From JANSWY01 sp965243755 (GTDB lineage: Bacteria > Bacteroidota > Bacteroidia > Cytophagales > Cyclobacteriaceae): 64,000 nt of DNA. The notes below the pieces were generated by a model. The model had not been told where the DNA came from. It saw only the letters and a list, made by a program, of their open reading frames with translations, and did not search any database. Made by a program: the position numbers and the translations under genes. Position 1 is the stretch's first letter. Each line of letters opens with the position of its first letter. The stretch spans positions 620,001 through 684,000 of the forward strand of contig CBDEVW010000004.1 in the NCBI GenBank assembly GCA_965243755.1, read 5' to 3'. Positions 9,731-18,899 of this stretch are shown here, one piece after another.

Positions 9731-10822
9731 TTACTGAATAATAGAGCTTACGTGAAGTGATCCATTCAACGCACCATCCAATTCATTGCCACTGGTATCA
9801 AATGCTTTGTACACATCGGTAGCATAGATTGGAGCCTGACCCTGGTTAGCATTGATGCTCACAAGCACCCATCCAGTTGGAGTTTGTTCAGAAACTTCGG
9901 TTTGAACAACCTGAACATTTAATCCTGATTTCATTGTTAGTACGGCACCATTTTCCAACTCCGAACCAAGAATTCTTCCTTCTGTTACATGATTTAGTAA
10001 AAATCCTCTTGCTACCTCTGGAGATGTGGTCACAGAAGCTATCAGATCTTCTTTACTAATTTGCAAAGCAGCAGCAACACCAGTTAATACAGCATTGGTA
10101 GGAATAAATGCAGTGTATTGATTTTCTCTATCTGCAAGTGTAGCTGCAACAGATACCTCACCATCAGGAACATCAGAATCAGCAACAGCGATAATACCAA
10201 CTACATCGGTAAAATCTGCTCCAAGTAGTACTGGTTGAGCAAGTGTTCCCAGGTTCAATCCAATTTGAATGAAAACTGTTGGAGGGATAAGAATTGTTTC
10301 TACTTCATGAGCTACCCCATTGGTACAAAGGATGTCTGCATTAAGAATCTCCGATCCATCAATATCAGAACCTGCTTCGTTGACGAAACCAGCCTCAGAA
10401 ACTGAAACACTTTCTCCTTGCAGCGTTGTGGCAGAAGCTCCAAATAAAGCGCTGCTTTCCAATGATCCGGTTACGAAATGAAATCTAAGCACACCACCGA
10501 TGACAGTTGGTGCAATCGAGGTTAGGTCTTCTACTCCTAATGTTGCTTTTAATTTATTAAATGCTGCGTCATTTGGAGCAAACACGGTGTAATCTGTTGA
10601 TCCTTCGAGGTATCCTTTTAGTTCTGCATCAGCATCAACAAAGGCAATAAGTTGTGTGAAATTACCTAGCGCTGCTAACGTGTCATATAAGTTGCTTGTT
10701 GGTTCCGGATTACCACCTTCATCTCCTGCGTCATCATCGCCACAGCTGGTAACGAATACTAAACTCGCAATGGCAAACATGATTGCAAGCAATCTTCCGT
10801 TTAGTAAGTTTAAAATTTTCAT
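9731..10822 (-). CDS. fasciclin (FAS1) domain lipoprotein
   Basis: A 363-residue envelope protein. The lipoprotein signal peptide (hydrophobic run ending VTSCGDDD, Cys near residue 27) is followed by an acidic linker, a first FAS1 domain (about residues 44-180, with YTVFAPNDAAFNKL and the later ANGVAHEVETIL-like segment) and a second, more divergent FAS1 domain (about 195-350, with YTAFIPTNAVL). FAS1 domains mediate adhesion or binding to extracellular partners. It is monocistronic, facing the TonB gene. The partner is unknown. Confidence 0.9.
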   Translation of the reverse strand: MKILNLLNGRLLAIMFAIASLVFVTSCGDDDAGDEGGNPEPTSNLYDTLAALGNFTQLIAFVDADAELKGYLEGSTDYTVFAPNDAAFNKLKATLGVEDLTSIAPTVIGGVLRFHFVTGSLESSALFGASATTLQGESVSVSEAGFVNEAGSDIDGSEILNADILCTNGVAHEVETILIPPTVFIQIGLNLGTLAQPVLLGADFTDVVGIIAVADSDVPDGEVSVAATLADRENQYTAFIPTNAVLTGVAAALQISKEDLIASVTTSPEVARGFLLNHVTEGRILGSELENGAVLTMKSGLNVQVVQTEVSEQTPTGWVLVSINANQGQAPIYATDVYKAFDTSGNELDGALNGSLHVSSIIQ

Positions 10823-11111
10823 AGAATACTTCAGTTTTGGTTTAATTAAAAAATTATAACATTATCAGATTAATATTGTTCTGCCAGATTCAGCAATTAT
10901 GAGTGGATTTAGTTCTTCACAATTTACATTTCATTTTGAATTAGCAGTGAACATTGTACTCATTTAATTAGTTATGCATGCATAACAATTTTTAAAAAAA
11001 GCTAAAAAATCGGAGAATAAAAAGTTTTTCTTAAGATTAAGTTAATTAATTTCTTCTCAAAATATTGTTCTTAACGGTGGATTAATTGCAATATTTTTCA
11101 TTTAGGAAAAT
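10823..11111. other. AT-rich gap with a 16-bp palindrome
   Basis: The only structure I can point to is the perfect palindrome GTTATGCATGCATAAC at 10971-10986, about 150 bases upstream of the fasciclin start. The remainder is AT-rich sequence without a convincing gene. Confidence 0.5.
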
Positions 11112-11141
11112 AAAAAAAGGTCACGCATGAATACGTGACCT
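11112..11141 (-). terminator. terminator of tRNA-Arg
   Basis: Read on the minus strand, an 8-bp stem (AGGTCACG / CGTGACCT) is followed by a U run, starting 3 bases after the tRNA 3' end. Confidence 0.85.
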
Positions 11142-11144
11142 AAG

Positions 11145-11218
11145 TACACCCAGAAGGAGTCGAACCCTCAACCTCTGGAGCCGAAATCCAGCGCTCTATC
11201 CAGTTGAGCTATGGGTGC
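11145..11218 (-). tRNA. tRNA-Arg (anticodon TCG)
   Basis: A complete 74-base cloverleaf on the minus strand: acceptor GCACCCA paired with TGGGTGT, anticodon stem CTGGA/TCCAG around the loop TTTCGGC (anticodon TCG, reading CGA), and a T-loop with GGTTCGACTCC. CCA is not encoded. It has its own terminator immediately downstream. Confidence 0.96.
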
Positions 11219-11306
11219 ATTAACTATCAAAAAAACTGATAGCATCTTTAAAAATGGAGTGCAAATATATGAAGTTGGATGATATATTGGTAGTGTGTCA
11301 ATAAAT

Positions 11307-11334
11307 AAAAAAGGGAGACCATTATTGATCTCCC
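11307..11334 (-). terminator. terminator of sucC
   Basis: Minus-strand hairpin with a GGGAGA/TCTCCC stem followed by a U run, 24 bases beyond the sucC stop codon. Confidence 0.8.
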
Positions 11335-11357
11335 CTAAATATTATTGCCAGTGTTTG

Positions 11358-12569
11358 TTATGCTAACACTTCTTTTACTTTCTCAGCTGCATCTTTCAAT
11401 AAAATGGCTGATGCTACTTTTAATCCCGACTCTTCTATGATTTTAGCTCCTTCCTCTGCGTTGGTACCCTGAAGTCTTACAATGATCGGTACATTGATCT
11501 CTCCAATGTTTTTATAAGCTTCTACCACACCATTCGCTACTCTGTCACACCTTACAATTCCTCCAAAAATATTGATGAGTATTGCTTTTACATTAGGGTC
11601 TTTAAGGATAATTCTGAAACCTGCTTCTACTGTCTTGGCGTTTGCTCCACCTCCTACATCAAGGAAGTTAGCCGGATCACCACCAGATAACTTGATGATA
11701 TCCATGGTAGCCATTGCCAGTCCGGCACCATTCACCATACACCCAACATTTCCATCAAGCTTCACATAGTTAAGTCCTGCTTTTCCTGCCTCTACCTCCA
11801 AAGGATCTTCTTCAGAAAGGTCTCTTAATTCGGCCAGGTCTTTGTGTCGGTAAAGGGCATTGTCATCAAGATTTACTTTGGCATCAACTGCAAGGATCTT
11901 ATTGTCAGAAGTTTTTAATACAGGGTTGATTTCGAACATGGACGAATCTGTGCCTTCATAAGCATTATAAAGCGCGAAAATAAATTTCACCATTTCTTTG
12001 AATGCGTTACCTTCCAGTCCAAGACCAAATGCTATTTTTCTTGCCTGAAATCCTTGCAAACCAACCGCTGGGTCTATCCACTCCTTAACAATTTTTTCCG
12101 GAGTAGAAGCAGCAACTTCTTCAATGTCCATACCACCCTCAGTAGAGGCCATGATCACGTTGCATCCTTTTGCTCTGTCCAATAGGATACTTAGGTAATA
12201 TTCTTTTGGCTCAGATTCACCCGGATAATAAACATCCTGAGCGATCAAGACTTTGTTAACTACTTTACCTTCCGGTCCGGTCTGATGCGTTACCAGTGTC
12301 CCGCCAAGAATCTTATCAGCTTTTGGACCTACCTCATCGAGGCTTTTGGCAAGTACTACACCATTGGAATCAGTTTCTTTTACTTTTCCCTTTCCTCTAC
12401 CTCCGGCATGGATCTGTGCTTTAACTACGTACCAATCGGTTCCTGTTTCCGCATGAAGTTGCTTGGCAGCCTCGGTGGCTTTTTCCGGATTGTCAGCAAC
12501 AATTCCTTCCTGGATTCTAACACCGTAACTTTTCAGTATTTCTTTCGCTTGATATTCGTGAATGTTCAT
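11358..12569 (-). CDS. sucC: succinyl-CoA synthetase beta subunit (ADP-forming)
   Basis: Catalyses, with the alpha subunit SucD, the substrate-level phosphorylation step succinyl-CoA to succinate in the TCA cycle. The 403-residue protein begins MNIHEYQAKEIL, has the ATP-grasp glycine-rich GGRGKGKV (about residues 53-60) and the C-terminal NIFGGIVRCDRVANG motif that contacts CoA and the phosphohistidine loop. It is monocistronic with its own terminator; sucD is not next to it, which is common in Bacteroidota. Confidence 0.97.
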   Translation of the reverse strand: MNIHEYQAKEILKSYGVRIQEGIVADNPEKATEAAKQLHAETGTDWYVVKAQIHAGGRGKGKVKETDSNGVVLAKSLDEVGPKADKILGGTLVTHQTGPEGKVVNKVLIAQDVYYPGESEPKEYYLSILLDRAKGCNVIMASTEGGMDIEEVAASTPEKIVKEWIDPAVGLQGFQARKIAFGLGLEGNAFKEMVKFIFALYNAYEGTDSSMFEINPVLKTSDNKILAVDAKVNLDDNALYRHKDLAELRDLSEEDPLEVEAGKAGLNYVKLDGNVGCMVNGAGLAMATMDIIKLSGGDPANFLDVGGGANAKTVEAGFRIILKDPNVKAILINIFGGIVRCDRVANGVVEAYKNIGEINVPIIVRLQGTNAEEGAKIIEESGLKVASAILLKDAAEKVKEVLA

Positions 12570-12740
12570 CGATGAGGTTTCTTATTTAATTTTGATGCGA
12601 AAGTACTAGATAACGTTTGTATAAGCAAGTTTGAGGAATTTTGAATTTGCTTTTCGTAGGTGCGTGGCAGTAATAATTTCATGATTTCAACGGTGCTTTA
12701 TTAACCATTAACCAAATTAGGAACTGGTAATGCGACCTCA

Positions 12741-12748
12741 TATATTTG
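12741..12748 (+). promoter_or_regulatory. -7 box upstream of the lolD-like gene
   Basis: TATATTTG matches the Bacteroidota TAnnTTTG -7 element and lies 20 bases before the start codon. No clear -33 element is visible. Confidence 0.5.
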
Positions 12749-12767
12749 CCACTGGTAAAATAAGAGC

Positions 12768-13421
12768 ATGCTTTCAGTAAGAAATGTATATAAATCATAT
12801 GATCACCTTCAGGTTTTAAAAGGGATCAACCTTGAGATTGCCAAAGGAGAAATTGTTTCAATAGTTGGTGCTTCGGGAGCTGGTAAAAGTACTTTGTTAC
12901 ATATCCTTGGTACATTGGATTCCCCGGATCAGGGAGAAGTAGTGCTCAACGGTACCAATGTGTTTAATATGGGTGCTCAGCCATTGGCCTCATTGAGGAA
13001 TGAAGAAATGGGGTTCATTTTTCAATTTCACAACCTGTTACCTGAATTTACTGCTCTGGAGAATGTTTGCATGCCAGGGTTTATCGGAAAGAAGAAAGAA
13101 AATGAAACCAGGGAAAGGGCCAGGGAATTGTTGAGCACACTTGGCTTAGATGGAAGGATGGATCACAAACCTTCTCAACTTTCGGGAGGTGAACAACAAC
13201 GGGTAGCAGTAGCAAGATCTTTAATTAATGAACCCGCTATTGTATTTGCAGATGAACCAAGTGGCAACCTTGACTCAAAAAATGCCCAGGAGCTCCACCA
13301 ACTGTTTTTTGATTTGAAGGAAAAGTTCAATCAAACTTTTGTCATTGTTACACACAACCAGGATTTGGCAGAAATGGCAGATCGTAAGCTGGAAATTGTG
13401 GATGGAATAATCGCCGGATAG
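12768..13421 (+). CDS. lolD: LolD-like ABC transporter ATPase
   Basis: ATP-binding subunit of the MacB/LolD family. The 217-residue protein has Walker A GASGAGKST (about residues 34-42), Q-loop FQFHNLLPEFTALENV, signature LSGGEQQRVAVARSL (about 137-151) and Walker B IVFADEPSGNLD with the H-loop VTHNQ. The sequence around the signature matches LolD, which drives lipoprotein release from the inner membrane. The cognate LolC/E permeases are not adjacent, so a MacB- or FtsE-like role cannot be excluded. The next gene follows its stop codon directly. Confidence 0.85.
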   Translation: MLSVRNVYKSYDHLQVLKGINLEIAKGEIVSIVGASGAGKSTLLHILGTLDSPDQGEVVLNGTNVFNMGAQPLASLRNEEMGFIFQFHNLLPEFTALENVCMPGFIGKKKENETRERARELLSTLGLDGRMDHKPSQLSGGEQQRVAVARSLINEPAIVFADEPSGNLDSKNAQELHQLFFDLKEKFNQTFVIVTHNQDLAEMADRKLEIVDGIIAG

Positions 13422-14255
13422 TTGAGCACGGGCGTTAAATACATGCTCATTGCAACATTCACATTTGCACTTATGAATGTGCTGGTGAAGTTGCTTCCTC
13501 ATATCCCAGCCGTTGAAATTATACTTTTTCGCTCTATCGTTTCGTTTGTGGTGAGCTTCGTAATATTGCGGTCTCAAAAGGTAAGTATTTGGGGAAACAA
13601 CAAAATTACGCTGATTCTAAGAGGAGCCTCAGGAGCTGTGGCACTCATTCTATACTTCAAATTGTTACAAAGTGTTCCTCTTGCCACTGCTTCTACATTA
13701 GCTTATATGGCACCCATTTTCACTACGTTGATCGGAATATTTTTGGTGAAGGAAAAGGTGCGACCCATTCAATGGTTGTTTTTTGCCATTTCCTTTTCAG
13801 GAATTTTAGTCATTCAGGGATTTGACACCAGAATTTCCATTGGACACCTGTTCCTTGGAATCAGCGCCACATTTGGAATGGGACTGGCTTACAACTTTAT
13901 TCGTAAAATGAAGCAAACAGAGCATCCTCTGGTAATTATCTTTTATTTCCCTTTGGTTACTATCCCTATTGTTGGTGTTATGAGTGCATTTACATGGGTC
14001 CAACCTGTTGGGTGGGATTGGTTAACACTGATTGGTGTGGGCGTGTTGACTCAAATCGCCCAGTTTTACATGACAAAAGCCTTCCAGTCGGAGGAATTAT
14101 CCAAAGTTTCCATTATTAATTATACTGGAATCATTTATGCCCTTTTGTTTGGGTTTGTGTTTTTTAAAGAAACATTTAATTTGATGACCTATGTAGGAAT
14201 GGGACTGGCCCTTACAGGTGTTATTCTGAACGTTTTATTGAAGAAAAAACCATGA
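13422..14255 (+). CDS. EamA/DMT-family permease
   Basis: A 10-helix inner-membrane transporter of the drug/metabolite superfamily, built of two EamA repeats (about residues 5-135 and 145-275). The second repeat ends in the typical SIINYTGIIYALLFGF...GMGLALTGVIL pattern. It begins at a TTG (13422) abutting the preceding stop, or at the ATG at 13443; the choice is not settled by the sequence. Substrates of this family include amino acids and nucleobases, and none can be named here. Confidence 0.85.
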   Translation: MSTGVKYMLIATFTFALMNVLVKLLPHIPAVEIILFRSIVSFVVSFVILRSQKVSIWGNNKITLILRGASGAVALILYFKLLQSVPLATASTLAYMAPIFTTLIGIFLVKEKVRPIQWLFFAISFSGILVIQGFDTRISIGHLFLGISATFGMGLAYNFIRKMKQTEHPLVIIFYFPLVTIPIVGVMSAFTWVQPVGWDWLTLIGVGVLTQIAQFYMTKAFQSEELSKVSIINYTGIIYALLFGFVFFKETFNLMTYVGMGLALTGVILNVLLKKKP

Positions 14256-14346
14256 GATTAGGGTAGTCTATTTTTGCAAACGATCCCATTTGTCAAATTA
14301 TGTCATGACCATAATTGGTTTCATTTTGTCAGACTACCTTTATGAG

Positions 14347-16764
14347 ATGCGTGTATACTTACTATTACCAATCTTACTGTTGAGCACGTCAGTTGTTGCT
14401 CAGATTTCTATCACTTTTCAGGTGAATATGTCTTATCAGATTCAATCGGGAAAGTTCAACCCTTCCAGCGACTATGTGGATGTCGCCGGGACTTTTAACG
14501 ACTGGGGAGGGACCCAACAACAATTGTCTGATGATGACAATGATGACATTTGGGAGATCACTGTCTCCAACTTTACTGCCAATCAAAATATTGAGTTTAA
14601 ATTCAGGATCAATTCCCAGTGGGATGGTACAGAAGAGTTTCCGGGAGGTGGTGCCAATAGAACTCACACAGTAGGGACTGCAGATGAAACATTGAGCTTT
14701 TGGTATAACGATGAAGAGCCACCTACTGGTCCGGCCAAAGCGGGAGTTTATGCTTCGAACACTGCAATATTCTCTGGGGGAACAGTAGAATTTCAAGGGG
14801 ATACGGAGGGTTTGGTAGAAACTTACTCCTGGACGTTTGAAGGGGGAGAGCCTGCTACCAGTACTCAGCCTTCAGTGAATGTTACTTATTCCACTCCCGG
14901 CACGTATGATGTGAAATTGGTGGTGAGCAACAGTTTTTCTGCAGATTCTGTCTTATTAGAAGATTACATAACCGTTAGTGAGCAAAGCACAGATGATCTG
15001 GATTGGTGGAATGACGCTGTTTTCTATGAGATTTTCGTCAGGAGTTTTTATGATAGTGATGGAGATGGCATTGGCGATTTTCAGGGAATTATTGAGAAGC
15101 TGGATTATCTGAATGACGGTGATCCTACCACCTCTGATGATCTGGGAATTACCGGTATCTGGTTGATGCCAATCCATGAGTCACCCAGTTATCATGGGTA
15201 TGATGTATTAGATTACCGATCAGTCAATCCCGACTATGGCACCATGGATGACTTTAAAGAATTTCTTTCAGCTGCTCATGATAGGGGAATCAAAGTGATT
15301 ATTGACCTGGTCCTTAATCATACTTCGATAGATATAGAATGGTTTGAAGCATCTGCATCATCTCCGGATAATCCCTACCGTAACTGGTATCGTTGGGAAG
15401 ATAGCAACCCTGGGTACTCCGGGCCGTGGGGGCAGACCGTGTGGCACAACAGGGGCTCGTCTTACTATTATGGGTTATTCTGGGGTGGTATGCCAGACCT
15501 TAATTATGAAGAGCCAGCTGTAAAGGAAGAAGTCTTTGACATTACTCGGTTTTGGTTGGAGGATATTGGTATTGATGGTTTCAGGCTGGATGCCGTGAAG
15601 TATATCTATGAAGATGGCAATAAGTTGGAGGACCTAAGTACCACACACCAGTTCTGGAATGAGTTTACCACTGTGGTAAAGACATCAAACCCCAATGCAT
15701 TTTCGGTAGGGGAAGCCTGGACGAGTACTAGTAAAGTGGTACCTTATGTCATGGATGATCGTTTGGATTTTTGCTTTGATTTCGATTTATCCAGTGCAAT
15801 GTTTAATGCGATCAATAGTCGGAATGTGAGTTCATTGAGGAGTCAGATCAATCATATGATTTCCAGCTATCCATATTACCAATTTGGTACTTTTTCTACC
15901 AATCATGACCAAAACAGGTTGATGAGTGAACTGTCTTCCAATGAAAGTGCCGTGAAGCTGATGGCTGGAATGTATCTGACATTACCCGGTATTCCTTTTC
16001 TTTACTATGGAGAAGAAATTGGGATGACAGGGGTGAAGCCAGATGAAGACATCAGACGCCCAATGTCCTGGTCTGCGGAGAGTCATGCCGGATTTTCAAC
16101 ACGCTCCCCATGGCACGACTTGGCATCCAATTACGAAACGTACAATGTGGATGACCAACAGAAAGATGCTGCCTCTATTTTTAATTGGTACCGGAGGTTG
16201 GTACACATCAGAAACAATGAAGTAGCACTGAGAAAAGGATCATTTACAGATCTGGATCCTAACAATAGCACAATATTGGCATTTCTTAGGACATATGAAG
16301 AGGAGAAGGTTGTGGTCTTGATCAACGCCAGTAATTCTGCAACAACTTTCGACCTAAGTCTCGATCAATTCAGCAACTTTGATTTTGAGGAGCCATCATT
16401 GGTAGATCAACTATCCGGTTATGTTGTAGCAGTAAGCGCTTCTGATCAGACGGTCGAGGTAGCGTTAGGGGCACGACAGACCAGAATATTAAAAGTGCAG
16501 AACAAACCCAATTCAACATCCCGGTTTCAAAATGATTTTAAGGTACTCCCCAATCCGGCTTATGATTTTATAAAAATTGAATCACTGGATGCGGAGCAGC
16601 TCAATTACGAGATCCTTGATCAATCCGGAAGAAAGGTGGGACATGGAGTAGTTGGATCCGGCAATATGATCAATGTTTCCGGGCTTAAACCAGGACTGCA
16701 TTTATTTCGGTTTGAATCTGCATCGGGTTCAGTGATTACTAAAAAAATATTAATTGAGCGTTAG
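14347..16764 (+). CDS. secreted GH13 alpha-amylase with T9SS sorting tail
   Basis: Extracellular starch or maltooligosaccharide hydrolase. The start at 14347 gives a clean signal peptide (MRVYLLLP...SVVAQ). After it come a starch-binding-like beta-sandwich (about residues 20-120, VAGTFNDWGG), a PKD domain (about 130-210, STPGTYDVKLVVSN) and the GH13 catalytic barrel (about 220-690). The barrel shows the nucleophile Asp in GFRLDAV, the acid/base Glu in VGEAW and the NHD motif. The C-terminal ~80 residues form a type A T9SS sorting domain (VLPNPAYDFIKIESL... ending KKILIER). The gene overlaps the convergent next gene by 4 bases. Confidence 0.93.
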   Translation: MRVYLLLPILLLSTSVVAQISITFQVNMSYQIQSGKFNPSSDYVDVAGTFNDWGGTQQQLSDDDNDDIWEITVSNFTANQNIEFKFRINSQWDGTEEFPGGGANRTHTVGTADETLSFWYNDEEPPTGPAKAGVYASNTAIFSGGTVEFQGDTEGLVETYSWTFEGGEPATSTQPSVNVTYSTPGTYDVKLVVSNSFSADSVLLEDYITVSEQSTDDLDWWNDAVFYEIFVRSFYDSDGDGIGDFQGIIEKLDYLNDGDPTTSDDLGITGIWLMPIHESPSYHGYDVLDYRSVNPDYGTMDDFKEFLSAAHDRGIKVIIDLVLNHTSIDIEWFEASASSPDNPYRNWYRWEDSNPGYSGPWGQTVWHNRGSSYYYGLFWGGMPDLNYEEPAVKEEVFDITRFWLEDIGIDGFRLDAVKYIYEDGNKLEDLSTTHQFWNEFTTVVKTSNPNAFSVGEAWTSTSKVVPYVMDDRLDFCFDFDLSSAMFNAINSRNVSSLRSQINHMISSYPYYQFGTFSTNHDQNRLMSELSSNESAVKLMAGMYLTLPGIPFLYYGEEIGMTGVKPDEDIRRPMSWSAESHAGFSTRSPWHDLASNYETYNVDDQQKDAASIFNWYRRLVHIRNNEVALRKGSFTDLDPNNSTILAFLRTYEEEKVVVLINASNSATTFDLSLDQFSNFDFEEPSLVDQLSGYVVAVSASDQTVEVALGARQTRILKVQNKPNSTSRFQNDFKVLPNPAYDFIKIESLDAEQLNYEILDQSGRKVGHGVVGSGNMINVSGLKPGLHLFRFESASGSVITKKILIER

Positions 16765-18806
16765 TTTTTAATGGCTTTTATGGTGGTGATTTCATGTCCA
16801 TCAATCTGAAGTCTGATCATATACAGACCTTTTTTTAGGTTTCTGATAAAGTGATTGAATTGTTCAGTGGAGTCCCATTTTGATATGGTATTCATTCGTG
16901 TTCCGGCAAGATTATGAATGACAATGTCTATGGAGCCAATGTTTATGTCTCTTAATTCAAGAATACTTTGGTTACTTATCGGGTTGGGGAATAAACGAAT
17001 TTCTTCAGAAGACCATTGCGATTCAATGAATATTGTCTGGCTGAAAGAGAATTTCCCATCAAAATCAATTTGTTTCAACTGATAAAAACTGCTGGTTTGA
17101 AATTGATCGTCAATGAATGAGTAATGAATGAGCTCGCCACTGTTCCCTTTCCCTTTGATAAACCCAATTAACTCAAAGTCCAAACCTGTGGGAGATTTGT
17201 AGATTTCAAACCCATGATTATTCTTTTCTGAAGCAGTTACCCATTCAAGGGTGGCTATGTTGTGATTGGCTTTTCCGCTGAAAGATATCAATTCCACTGG
17301 TAATGTCTGACTTCCGTTGGTACTTCCAGTGGTAGAAGAAACATCTTCGGTCCATGTGAAATCATCGTAAGAATTCCCTGATCCGATCAACTGCATCGAA
17401 AGCCCGGCTGCAGGAGGTGTTGATTCACTCACTCCGATATCTGTTGAGGCAACCCCATCAGCTACTCCACCTGATCCTGTAAAACTTCCTTCATAGCTCA
17501 AAAACTGAATTAAATTGCCATTGTAATCCAGAGCAATGCCTTCCATATCATTCTGAATCCCGCCCAGAGGTGTATAATTGAGGTAGTAGAGTGTGATATC
17601 ATCAGAAGTAGAACCAGTCGTATAATCGGTAGAAACTGTGCGTGTATCGTAGGCAGTTTGATCTCCTCCATTATAGAGGACCACTGAAAGCAGGCTCAGG
17701 TCAAATGACCCTGGATCTTTAATGGCGACTTCAATGACTTCATTGGCATCTACACCACTATTGTCATAATGGATTTCGTTGATCCAGGCTACTGGATAAT
17801 TGCTTGTAGTAAAACTCACCTGGGGAATAGTTCCGTCAATTTTGTAATCGGGGGAGGTACAGGTATATGGATAAAGTTGAAAATAATAGGTTGTATTGGG
17901 AGTGAGGTCTTCAAAGGAGGCTGTTTGAGTTTCTGCATCTACATTTCTTACTAATTCCCCGTCTGATTCCAGCGTGGCATCTGAAGGATCAGTAATATCA
18001 CCATATCCCACTGTACTACCTTTGATCAGGTAGGCGTTGGGTATTGTCCCGCCGGTGGCGTCTGTCCAGGTTAAGGTAATTGTACTGTTCGTAAGGTTAC
18101 TTTGTGAAAAGCTGGTAGCATGATTGGTGGGCTCGCCTGTACCACATCCAGTGATTGAAAAGTCATCAATACCAAGACCATGATCACTGCCTGCATTGTT
18201 TACGTCCACCCATCTGATCCAGATTTCCTGCCCATCGGCTACCGACGTAATTATTGTACCTGAAATGTTTTCCCAATTGGCTTCTGCATTACCATCCAGC
18301 GAACCAGTTGTGCCGGATTGTGGTGAAGTAAAATCCATTTCTGAGACAGTTGTCCAGGAACCAGAGGTAAGGTCAGTAGCACCAACCTGAAAACTAACTG
18401 CAAGGGTATTTGCTGCAGCAGTGGTTTGTCTCCATTGTTCTCCAATATAATTCACATCAAAGTTGGTGATGGTAGCACCGGTATTGTTTAGTATTCTGAT
18501 GCCAAAATACACTGTAGCGGTTCCTGAAGAAGCCAGAGATCCGAGGGAACGATCTGTATCTGAAGAAGAACCGAAACTATATAAAGCACCATTGGTGTCA
18601 GAACCTGTTCCCGCACGATAGGTTGTCTCATCGCTATACCAACCAGTAATAGTCGTATTATCTGTCCAGGTGTTACTAGTGCCGGTGTTAGCTAATGAAT
18701 TGAAATCCTGCGTGTAGGTGGCATCACCAGCAGTCATGGTTACCTGGGCCAATAAATGGAAAAAAGGCAATGCCCAGGTGGTTGTGAATAGAAATAAGCG
18801 TCGCAT
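16761..18806 (-). CDS. T9SS-exported multidomain surface protein
   Basis: A 681-residue secreted protein: signal peptide ending FHLLAQV, an N-terminal beta-rich domain (about residues 25-220) ending GIDDFSITGCG, a fibronectin-III-like domain (about 230-330, TITLTWTDATGG and PNTTYYFQLYPY), a lamin-tail-like domain (about 335-500, AWINEIHYDNSG), and a T9SS type A sorting tail (LFPNPISNQSIL... GLYMIRL). No catalytic motif is seen. It is likely a surface adhesin or binding protein. It shares its C-terminal style with the next minus-strand gene, suggesting related T9SS cargo. Confidence 0.88.
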   Translation of the reverse strand: MRRLFLFTTTWALPFFHLLAQVTMTAGDATYTQDFNSLANTGTSNTWTDNTTITGWYSDETTYRAGTGSDTNGALYSFGSSSDTDRSLGSLASSGTATVYFGIRILNNTGATITNFDVNYIGEQWRQTTAAANTLAVSFQVGATDLTSGSWTTVSEMDFTSPQSGTTGSLDGNAEANWENISGTIITSVADGQEIWIRWVDVNNAGSDHGLGIDDFSITGCGTGEPTNHATSFSQSNLTNSTITLTWTDATGGTIPNAYLIKGSTVGYGDITDPSDATLESDGELVRNVDAETQTASFEDLTPNTTYYFQLYPYTCTSPDYKIDGTIPQVSFTTSNYPVAWINEIHYDNSGVDANEVIEVAIKDPGSFDLSLLSVVLYNGGDQTAYDTRTVSTDYTTGSTSDDITLYYLNYTPLGGIQNDMEGIALDYNGNLIQFLSYEGSFTGSGGVADGVASTDIGVSESTPPAAGLSMQLIGSGNSYDDFTWTEDVSSTTGSTNGSQTLPVELISFSGKANHNIATLEWVTASEKNNHGFEIYKSPTGLDFELIGFIKGKGNSGELIHYSFIDDQFQTSSFYQLKQIDFDGKFSFSQTIFIESQWSSEEIRLFPNPISNQSILELRDINIGSIDIVIHNLAGTRMNTISKWDSTEQFNHFIRNLKKGLYMIRLQIDGHEITTIKAIKN

Positions 18807-18899
18807 GAGTTGGTAGTTTAACGTACCAAATCTCTACAATTTTTTCAAAATTGCAAGTAAGTATGTGATTATTAAAGCGTTAAGTGTAAATATACTGGA

